From contig JAISGW010000167.1 in NCBI GenBank assembly GCA_031262895.1, positions 1 to 5,018 on the forward strand: a DNA stretch of 5,018 nucleotides, read 5' to 3'. Below, one piece after another: positions 1-5,018 of the stretch. Within the stretch, counting starts at the first letter, position 1; each line of letters starts with the position of its first letter. Below the pieces are notes generated by a model that was not told the DNA's origin, did no database searches, and saw only the letters and a program-made list of their open reading frames with translations. The position numbers and the translations under genes are program-made. Source of the stretch: Tannerella sp. Lineage in GTDB: Bacteria > Bacteroidota > Bacteroidia > Bacteroidales > Tannerellaceae.

Positions 1-8
1 TTTTCGGA

Positions 9-47
9 AAAACATAGGACTTTTGGTCGCTAAAAGTTCCATGTTTT
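9..47. terminator. Long near-perfect hairpin, possible bidirectional terminator
   Basis: The left arm 9-26 pairs with 30-47 around a 3-nt loop at 27-29. The outer 7 pairs (AAAACAT with ATGTTTT) are perfect, there is one A/C mismatch at 16/40, and the inner 10 pairs include two G/T wobbles. The A-run on one flank and T-run on the other would let it act as an intrinsic terminator on either strand. Because the window starts here, the gene it might terminate is not visible. It could also be the end of a dispersed palindromic repeat, since it abuts the hairpin-rich segment to its right. The pairing is directly seen; the terminator role is inferred. Confidence 0.45.
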
Positions 48-49
48 CG

Positions 50-330
50 CGCAAACTCTCAGCTTTTTTGCGGTCGGAAAGGATGCAGTCAGGACTGCCC
101 GGAACGGGCCGGTGACGAAAGCCATTGTCACATGCATCACGCTGTGAAACACCGGCTTGCGGCTGGTGACGAAACAGGAAAAAAACTATGGGAGCCTCCG
201 TTGGGGAGCCTAAGCTGCCCCTTGAACGGGAAACATCCCAAGACCGAGCCTTGGCCTTGTGCAAGCTCGTTATGAGCAACGCGCATGGGAGAAACGAAAC
301 TATTGGGTATGCAATGCAACATTTAACTAC
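50..330. other. Hairpin-rich stretch without a convincing gene; candidate structured RNA or dispersed repeat
   Basis: No protein gene is supported here, but the sequence folds repeatedly. GCCCG 97-101 pairs with CGGGC 105-109. GTGAC 112-116 pairs with GTCAC 127-131. The 8-nt arm at 150-157 pairs with 161-168 (two wobbles, 3-nt loop). GGGGAGC 203-209 pairs with 214-221 with one bulge and a CTAA loop. The arm at 246-253 pairs with 262-268 with one bulge. The 10-mer GGTGACGAAA occurs at 111-120 and again at 165-174. On the minus strand two micro-ORFs, 322-137 (61 codons) and 137-30 (35 codons), abut through a TGATG stop/start overlap. Neither has a TAnnTTTG promoter or a recognised domain. A non-coding RNA, a mobile-element remnant or a genome-wide repeat are all possible; I cannot name the family. 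Confidence 0.35.
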
Positions 331-385
331 AGCCGTCGGTGATTTCTACATGTCCCGCGTCAGGTGAAGACGGAGCATTGGATGG

Positions 386-415
386 ATTGTGGCCTGTGGC
401 AATTTGGTACATTTG
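386..415 (+). promoter_or_regulatory. Bacteroidota-type promoter for the exported protein at 438
   Basis: TACATTTG at 408-415 matches the Bacteroidota -7 consensus TAnnTTTG. ATTG at 386-389 lies 18 nt upstream, close to the usual -33 TTTG and spacing of 19-21. Transcription would begin near 422, leaving a leader of about 16 nt before the ATG at 438. This placement supports 438 rather than the in-frame upstream ATG at 339 as the start. Confidence 0.6.
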
Positions 416-437
416 CGGAAGATTAACTAAAAGCAAG

Positions 438-821
438 ATGAACAAGAAAAACATCATCCTAATCCTTTGCCTGCTGCTTTTTAGCTGCGCGCTGAAAGCG
501 GGATCAAACTTCTGGCAGCCCCCTATGCGTCTTCCAATCAACGGGTCCGTCAGACAAGATTCCGCTAAAAAAGTGACGGTACAACTCGGCTATTTCGTCG
601 ACAGGCATTCCTTTGGCTGCCCAGTCGAAGCGGATGAACTTTACATGTACCCTAACCCTCTTGGTGGAGGCTGGCTCCTGAAGTTCAACCAGGAATTGGC
701 CAATGAGTTCGGCTGCTTTAAATTCAGAGGGCAGCGGCCACTTTACGGACTTTGTCAAGCCTTGCGAGAAGTTTTTTGTCCTTGCGGGCTACTTGGAGAT
801 TGTAGCTGGTCTGCATCCTGA
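438..821 (+). CDS. Small exported protein of unknown function, probably with a foreign C-terminus
   Basis: This reading frame encodes 127 residues. It begins with a clear signal peptide: MNKK followed by a hydrophobic stretch rich in I, L, C and F to about residue 16. Cleavage could be after ALKA (signal peptidase I), or at the cysteine of LFSC (lipoprotein, though F at -2 is not ideal). The mature part to about residue 95 is soluble-looking, with Y, W and G-P-rich segments, and I recognise no family. The ATG at 438 is chosen because the promoter -7 box at 408-415 would lie inside any longer version. The last 98 nt (724-821) are the reverse complement of higA, and the encoded tail there is Cys-rich and unlike the rest. 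The gene therefore probably lost its own 3' end when the higBA module arrived, or after a deletion. The signal peptide and promoter make it the likely coding strand; whether it still gives a functional product is doubtful. Confidence 0.5.
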   Translation: MNKKNIILILCLLLFSCALKAGSNFWQPPMRLPINGSVRQDSAKKVTVQLGYFVDRHSFGCPVEADELYMYPNPLGGGWLLKFNQELANEFGCFKFRGQRPLYGLCQALREVFCPCGLLGDCSWSAS

Positions 822-1035
822 CGAGCAAACCCGCGTCAACCCCAAGGGCGGCCTCAAAGAGCATAGCTACATCGGTAGATATCGGTCGTTTCCCGTTCAG
901 TATCTCATTCAGTATGGTGTATGACAGGCCAATCCCTTCGGCAAACTTGTGCTGCGAGATTCCCCTGCACTCCAATTCCTCCTTCATCAATTCGCCGGGA
1001 TGATATGCTCTAAAAGGCTCTCCTAAATTTCCCAT
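724..1035 (-). CDS. higA: HigA-type antitoxin, XRE-family helix-turn-helix
   Basis: A 103-residue protein, normal for HigA. HPGE at residues 12-15 is the typical entry to the HigA domain, where family members read as HPGE followed by an acidic or basic helix. The helix-turn-helix covers about residues 24-52 (ISQHKFAEGIGLS, then a recognition helix ending at NGKR). Next comes the family's helical segment with LFEAALGVDA, and a basic Leu/Arg tail ending VRKVAAAL. In HigBA systems the antitoxin binds and neutralises the HigB mRNA interferase and, with it, represses the operon through the XRE domain. It follows higB with only 6 nt between them, giving the toxin-first order typical of HigBA. The protein looks complete. 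Its 3' end overlaps the convergent reading frame 438-821 by 98 nt, which is unusual. No clear terminator hairpin is seen after the stop. Confidence 0.88.
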   Translation of the reverse strand: MGNLGEPFRAYHPGELMKEELECRGISQHKFAEGIGLSYTILNEILNGKRPISTDVAMLFEAALGVDAGLLVRMQTSYNLQVARKDKKLLARLDKVRKVAAAL

Positions 1036-1041
1036 AATTTT

Positions 1042-1362
1042 TTATTGATAATGATTCGTAATATCTACCAAGGAACATATTTCTATGACGGTCAAATCCT
1101 TTTCGGAAGCTATTTCGCGGAATTCCAGCCTATATTGCTTATTAACACGGAGAGAAGACAGTCCTTCTTTGTCGCCAGATAAGCGTTCATAGTTTAAGGC
1201 ATTGTACTGGTATAAATCCGTCATGCGTTTTGCATCTTCTAAAGCTCTAACGCATTTCAGCAACCCATTGGCTACTTGCGGCTGAAAGCGCTGCTTCTTG
1301 CCGCTTGTCTTGCCAGTATAGTACAACTCCCGAAGATACTCCTTTTCAAATTGGACGATCAT
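1042..1362 (-). CDS. higB: HigB-type toxin, RelE/ParE superfamily
   Basis: A 106-residue protein when started at the ATG 1362-1360 (MIVQFEKEYL). A TTG seven codons upstream would place the start inside the promoter box, so it is rejected. The sequence follows the HigB/RelE plan: an N-terminal strand, two helices (about 28-50), then strands carrying NYERLSGDKEG (57-67), the SLRVNKQYRLEF block (70-81) with Arg72 and Arg78, and a C-terminal SLVDITNHY (97-105). These Arg, Tyr and terminal His-Tyr positions are those typically conserved in the family. Family members are ribosome-dependent mRNA interferases that cut mRNA during translation; that activity here is inferred from similarity. The next gene, 6 nt downstream, is the cognate antitoxin. 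I see no frameshift or missing core segment, so the pair may be active. Confidence 0.87.
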   Translation of the reverse strand: MIVQFEKEYLRELYYTGKTSGKKQRFQPQVANGLLKCVRALEDAKRMTDLYQYNALNYERLSGDKEGLSSLRVNKQYRLEFREIASEKDLTVIEICSLVDITNHYQ

Positions 1363-1380
1363 ACAGAAATGTTCATGCCG

Positions 1381-1388
1381 CAAAGATA
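1381..1388 (-). promoter_or_regulatory. -7 promoter element of the higBA operon
   Basis: On the minus strand this reads TATCTTTG, a full match to the Bacteroidota -7 consensus TAnnTTTG. It ends 18 nt before the higB ATG at 1362, giving a leader of roughly 12 nt. No good TTTG is found at the -33 position (about 1408-1415). That suggests a weak or activator-dependent promoter, or one where HigBA binding dominates. This box decides between the two possible higB starts. Confidence 0.55.
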
Positions 1389-1412
1389 AGTCTATTCTCG
1401 TTTAAAATCGCA

Positions 1413-1465
1413 TGTCACCCGGCAAAGTGGCTTTACACGTATATAAGGGACTTTTGTCACCCGGC
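1413..1465. repeat. Pair of 11-bp direct repeats upstream of higBA, 42 bp apart
   Basis: TGTCACCCGGC occurs at 1413-1423 and again at 1455-1465. The 42-bp offset equals four helical turns, so both copies face the same side of the DNA. The proximal copy touches the place where the -33 region of the higBA promoter should be. The distal copy lies just beyond the stop codon of the minus-strand gene at 1468. A close relative with one C fewer (GTCACCGGC on the minus strand) occurs at 108-116. The repeats could be operator half-sites or simply insertion scars; only their identity and spacing are seen. Confidence 0.4.
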
Positions 1466-1467
1466 TT

Positions 1468-2026
1468 TTAGCTTTCGATCTTCCAACCGCTAAGGGTGCG
1501 CGTGGAAGCGTCAAGCCTGACGCCTACTTTGATAACCGGGCGCCCGTCCGAACGGTAAGGGATGGCGTACTGCTTGCTGTTGATTTGCGCGAGGGCTTCT
1601 TCCGGATTGCCGTCGACCTTGAACTCGAAAACATAGATGGCGCGCTTGTTCCGGATAACCAAGTCCGCCCGCCCGAGGGCACTCTGCACCTCCGTTTCGA
1701 CCAGCTCGCCCATCAGGCTGAACAGGATGTAAAAAATGACTTGGAAGCGGCTTTCCTTATCGCTCTTGGCGTCATAAGGGATGGAGGCGATGTAGGCTTG
1801 CATCCGTGAGAGGCAGGCTTCCAAGTCGCCTTCGTCAAGGGATTTCTTCATGGCAATCAGGGTCATGTCGTTTTGGCTGGACGGGCGTTGGATGTACGAG
1901 GGTACCAGCGAATGCAGGAAGCCGTATTTCACTTCCTCGTTAGGGTATCCCAGCGTATAGACGGGGGGCTTGTAGGCCTTGATGGTGAGGTATGCGTTGC
2001 GGTATCATGTCTTTCTTCTTTTTCAT
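1468..2026 (-). pseudogene. Remnant of an AAA-ATPase-like / PD-(D/E)XK nuclease-fold gene with its middle missing
   Basis: From 2004 down to the TAA at 1468 one open frame of 178 codons encodes the C-terminal part of the Bacteroidales family that joins an AAA-ATPase-like domain to a PDDEXK_9 domain; intact members are roughly 500-600 residues. Visible landmarks are AYLTIKAY, YTLGYPNEEVKYGFL, then the nuclease core GRADLVI, VFEFKVDG and a Q-I-x-x-K-Q-Y segment. That supplies the D...ExK catalytic pattern plus the later Gln, all intact. This frame meets TGA at 2007-2005 and has no ATG in the conserved part; GTG at 1932 would start mid-domain. In another frame an ATG at 2026, right after a perfect promoter, gives MKKKKDMIP and stops after 28 codons. 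The simplest reading is a deletion of several hundred codons joining the native start to the C-terminal domain out of frame. No P-loop region remains. Confidence 0.75.
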
Positions 2027-2037
2027 TGAATGGGCTA

Positions 2038-2069
2038 CAAAGCTAAAGGAAAAACAATTGGCGGGCAAA
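2038..2069 (-). promoter_or_regulatory. Complete Bacteroidota promoter for the PD-(D/E)XK remnant
   Basis: On the minus strand TTTG (2069-2066) and TAGCTTTG (2045-2038) are separated by exactly 20 nt. This matches both consensus boxes and the preferred spacing of the Bacteroidota housekeeping sigma factor. Transcription would start near 2031, only about 5 nt before the ATG at 2026, so the message would be nearly leaderless. It is the best promoter in the window, yet it now drives only a 28-codon frame and the out-of-frame remnant. Confidence 0.7.
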
Positions 2070-2090
2070 CCGTGTAAGCTTGACTTATGC

Positions 2091-2098
2091 TATCTTTG
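2091..2098 (+). promoter_or_regulatory. -7 promoter element of the beta-propeller lipoprotein gene
   Basis: TATCTTTG matches TAnnTTTG. The -33 position (about 2067-2070) has no TTTG on this strand; that spot is occupied by the -33 box of the divergent promoter. Transcription would start near 2105, leaving a leader of about 60 nt before the ATG at 2167. The box lies after the in-frame ATG at 2080, which excludes that start. Confidence 0.55.
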
Positions 2099-2106
2099 CA
2101 CATCAA

Positions 2107-2129
2107 TGTTCCGGCGCATGTCGGGAACA
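2107..2129 (+). repeat. Inverted repeat at the start of the lipoprotein leader
   Basis: TGTTCCG at 2107-2113 pairs with 2122-2129 (CGG plus AACA, one G bulged) around an 8-nt loop. It begins almost at the predicted transcription start. It could be an operator for a dimeric repressor or a 5' hairpin that protects the message. The pairing is seen; the role is a guess. Confidence 0.3.
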
Positions 2130-2166
2130 ATACGAGAAACAGATACAAACTTATAATTCACGAACC

Positions 2167-3318
2167 ATGAAAGGTGTAAAATTGCTCGCCGCATTGTCTT
2201 TGATGATGCTGATAAACGCTTGTAAGGAAAAGGGGGAAGTTCCTCTTCCTACTATTGATGTGAATGCAAAGACTCCCGTAAAGGAATTGGTGCTTCAGGA
2301 TTTTTTGGATGTGGAATACGTCCCGCTGGGAACTACGGACGCCTTTGTTACCCAAGGCATGGTGATGGCGATAGATGATAAGTACATTGTCGCGAAGAAC
2401 TACGGGAACGACGGCGATATTTTCATCTTCGACAGGAAAACCGGCAAGGCCTTGAGAAAGATAAACCGGCTGGGACAGGGCAGCGGCGAGTACACTTCTA
2501 TCGGCAACATCATACTGGACGAGGCCAATGGGGAAATGTTTGTCAACGATGTCGTCGCCAAAAAGGTCTTGGTCTATGACCTGCTCGGCAATTTCAAACG
2601 AAGCTTCCATCATCCGGGAGATACGGAGCTTTCGTATATGTTCAATTATGACAAGGACAATCTGATTTGTTACGATACCTCCCAGTATTTCAAAGCGGGC
2701 GAGCAGCGGGGTAAGCGCTCCTATCATCTCATCATCTCAAAAAAGGACGGGCATATCGTACGGGGCATTTTCCTCCCCTTTGACATCATCAAGGCGCCTC
2801 TTGTAAGAAAAGGCGATGAGATTTCCGTCACCTCATTGCCGCCGATTACCCCTTATCATGACAACTGGCTCCTCGTTGATGCCTCTTCCGATACGGTGTA
2901 CGAGTATATGTCCAAGGAGAACAGGCTGAAGCCCTTTCTGGTGAAAACCCCATCCAAGGATCCTGAAATATTGCTGACGATGGGTACGCTTACCAAGCGC
3001 TACTATTTTATGCGTACTATCTATAAGTTCTATGATTTTACTAGAAGAAGAGGCTTCCCCATTGCGCAGTTGCTGTACGACAAGCAGAAAAATGCAACCT
3101 TCGACTTCCGGGTAATCAATGGAGACTATGTGAAGAAGCAGAGCGTGGACATGCTGAGCAACCCCATGAATGCGGAGATAGCCGCTTTTCAGGTATTGCC
3201 GGCCGACAAGCTTGTAGAGGCATATAAGAAGGGCGAATTGAAGGGGAAGCTGAAGGCCTTGGCTGCCGGATTGAGCGAAGACGCTAACCCCGTGCTTCTG
3301 TTGATGAAGTATAAGTGA
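2167..3318 (+). CDS. 6-bladed beta-propeller lipoprotein
   Basis: A 383-residue protein of the Bacteroidota 6-bladed beta-propeller family (formerly DUF5128). The ATG at 2167 is chosen because it gives a textbook lipoprotein signal, MKGVKLLAALSLMMLINAC, with the lipid-carrying cysteine at residue 19, and because the promoter sits between 2167 and the earlier ATG at 2080. The family signature GQGSGEY stands at 103-109 after GKALRKINRL, followed by blade-like repeats such as EMFVNDVVAKKVLVYDLLGNFKRSF, a hydrophobic strand, Asp-Gly or Leu-Gly turn and basic strand. The C-terminus ends NPVLLLMKYK, as is usual for these proteins. Members are anchored in the cell envelope and are very common in gut Bacteroidales; no enzyme activity or ligand is established, and none can be read here. 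Length is normal and no lesion is seen. It is a single-gene unit: a new promoter follows 25 nt after its stop. Confidence 0.85.
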   Translation: MKGVKLLAALSLMMLINACKEKGEVPLPTIDVNAKTPVKELVLQDFLDVEYVPLGTTDAFVTQGMVMAIDDKYIVAKNYGNDGDIFIFDRKTGKALRKINRLGQGSGEYTSIGNIILDEANGEMFVNDVVAKKVLVYDLLGNFKRSFHHPGDTELSYMFNYDKDNLICYDTSQYFKAGEQRGKRSYHLIISKKDGHIVRGIFLPFDIIKAPLVRKGDEISVTSLPPITPYHDNWLLVDASSDTVYEYMSKENRLKPFLVKTPSKDPEILLTMGTLTKRYYFMRTIYKFYDFTRRRGFPIAQLLYDKQKNATFDFRVINGDYVKKQSVDMLSNPMNAEIAAFQVLPADKLVEAYKKGELKGKLKALAAGLSEDANPVLLLMKYK

Positions 3319-3342
3319 TAAAGAAATCCGCCGAAAACTCAA

Positions 3343-3350
3343 TATCTTTG
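3343..3350 (+). promoter_or_regulatory. -7 promoter element ahead of DUF4160'/DUF2442/cusA
   Basis: TATCTTTG matches TAnnTTTG and lies 21 nt before the ATG at 3372, so the leader would be about 15 nt. No TTTG is found at the expected -33 position. It is the only promoter-like box I see upstream of the next three reading frames, which overlap one another and therefore probably share it. Confidence 0.5.
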
Positions 3351-3371
3351 CCAAAAGATAATTCAAACAAT

Positions 3372-3525
3372 ATGAGTCCCATATTTAGGCGAGAAGACGG
3401 CATTAGCCGACAATTATGGGTTCGATCAGAAAGAATTAAGAAAAATCGAGCAACTATTGGAGAAGTATGGAAGCGAATTTAGAGAACAATTCACAAAGCA
3501 CATCAGTAAGCGTATTGATGATTAA
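3372..3525 (+). pseudogene. Collapsed DUF4160 gene (start and C-terminus kept, middle lost)
   Basis: ATG 3372, well placed behind the promoter, opens with MSPIF, a typical DUF4160 beginning, but that frame ends after 36 codons at 3480-3482. A second frame from about 3382 to the TAA at 3523-3525 reads ALADNYGFDQKELRKIEQLL and then EFREQFTKHISKRIDD. This strongly resembles the family's C-terminal half, where an NYGF or NYNF turn is followed by two charged helices. The central part with the strand-forming Phe/Tyr residues and the His-rich HVHV segment is absent. A deletion of about 100 nt or more that also shifted the frame explains this. DUF4160 genes commonly sit just before DUF2442 genes, as here; the pair's function is not established, although its size and pairing have invited comparison with toxin-antitoxin modules. 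Assignment is from motif memory and could be tested by a profile search. Confidence 0.65.
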
Positions 3526-3741
3526 CGCGCAAGGGATTTTAATATCGGTCCAAGGTGATGACTTTTTCGTCTCCTACGAACGGATGCCTTGGTTGAGGAA
3601 TGCTCGCGTGGCCGACATCCTGGACGTCCATATATGCGGCCGGACGGCCATAGAATGGAAAGCCTTAGGGTTGGATTTGGAAATAGAAAGTCTGAAGCAT
3701 CCGGAGCGTTATCCCTTAATTATGGCGAGTAGGCCTTTAGC

Positions 3742-3745
<4 letters not shown>
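3518..3745 (+). CDS. DUF2442 family small protein
   Basis: A 75-residue protein. The ATG at 3518 is chosen over the in-frame ATG at 3467 because the segment between them is the DUF4160 C-terminus read in another frame, and because ATGATTAA at 3518-3525 gives an 8-nt stop/start overlap typical of translational coupling. Family features are a short N-terminal beta meander (GILISVQGDDFFVSYERMPWLRNA) and the signature block IEWKALGLDLEIESL ahead of PERYPL, where relatives keep a Trp, an Asp-Leu and the final Leu. Its function is unknown; relatives are small (about 80 residues) and usually follow a DUF4160 gene. The protein looks complete while its partner is broken. Its stop codon overlaps the next gene's TTG by 4 nt, so ribosomes finishing here could re-initiate on the efflux pump gene. 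Confidence 0.75.

Positions 3746-5018
<1,273 letters not shown>

Noticed and set aside
1..330. tRNA gene, CRISPR array or group II intron end
   Set aside because: There is no cloverleaf, no regularly spaced repeat-spacer pattern, and no recognisable intron domain V hairpin; only local stems and one repeated 10-mer are seen.
339..437. N-terminal extension of the exported protein from ATG 339
   Set aside because: It would place a good promoter (TACATTTG at 408-415) inside the gene and bury the signal peptide behind 33 residues.
504..758. 84-codon minus-strand frame after higA, possible third operon gene
   Set aside because: It lies opposite the plus-strand gene with signal peptide and promoter, starts inside higA, and shows no recognisable domain.
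1363..1383. Longer higB start at TTG 1383
   Set aside because: The TTG is part of the TATCTTTG promoter box, and family members begin at the MIVQF-like strand.
1585..1809. 74-codon plus-strand frame
   Set aside because: It is antisense to the PD-(D/E)XK domain, whose catalytic motifs are clear on the minus strand.
2080..2166. Longer lipoprotein start at ATG 2080
   Set aside because: The promoter box at 2091-2098 lies downstream of it, and the extension would destroy the lipoprotein signal peptide.
2158..2727. 189-codon minus-strand frame
   Set aside because: It is antisense to the beta-propeller lipoprotein, which has signal peptide, family motif and promoter on the plus strand.
3467..3517. 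Longer DUF2442 start at ATG 3467
   Set aside because: This stretch encodes the DUF4160 C-terminus in another frame; ATG 3518 overlaps that stop and gives the usual family length.

Overview
The window looks like chromosomal DNA from Bacteroidota, probably Bacteroidales. Four transcription starts carry the Bacteroidota -7 element TAnnTTTG (TACATTTG, TATCTTTG, TAGCTTTG). One of them also has a perfectly spaced -33 TTTG. The gene content fits this group: a SusD-era style 6-bladed beta-propeller lipoprotein, an AAA-ATPase-like/PD-(D/E)XK gene remnant, a toxin-first HigBA pair, DUF4160/DUF2442, and a CusA-type RND pump. Genus cannot be resolved from the sequence.

Layout. Positions 1-330 hold no convincing protein gene. 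They are hairpin-rich and contain two tandem micro-ORFs on the minus strand. At 438-821 (+) is a small exported protein of unknown function with a good promoter; its 3' end runs into the antisense of the next gene. At 1362-724 (-) is an intact-looking higB-higA toxin-antitoxin operon. At 2026-1468 (-) is the wreck of an AAA-ATPase-like/PD-(D/E)XK nuclease-fold gene: promoter, start codon and C-terminal nuclease domain remain, but the ATPase part is gone. At 2167-3318 (+) is a complete 6-bladed beta-propeller lipoprotein, divergent from the wreck.

From 3343 a second plus-strand promoter leads into a collapsed DUF4160 gene (3372-3525). Its C-terminal frame overlaps an intact DUF2442 gene (3518-3745) by an 8-nt start/stop overlap. 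The DUF2442 stop in turn overlaps the TTG start of a heavy-metal RND permease (3742 to beyond 5018) by 4 nt.

Reading. The left two thirds is an accessory patch of defence- or stress-type genes in different states of decay. The right third is the start of a cation efflux gene that is GC-rich at third codon positions and now sits translationally coupled behind a small accessory gene. At least two genes (PD-(D/E)XK and DUF4160) appear to have lost their middles while keeping both ends. I do not see a clear new multi-gene system. The points most worth a second look are the DUF4160'/DUF2442/cusA coupling, the structured left-hand element, and the repeated internal-deletion pattern.
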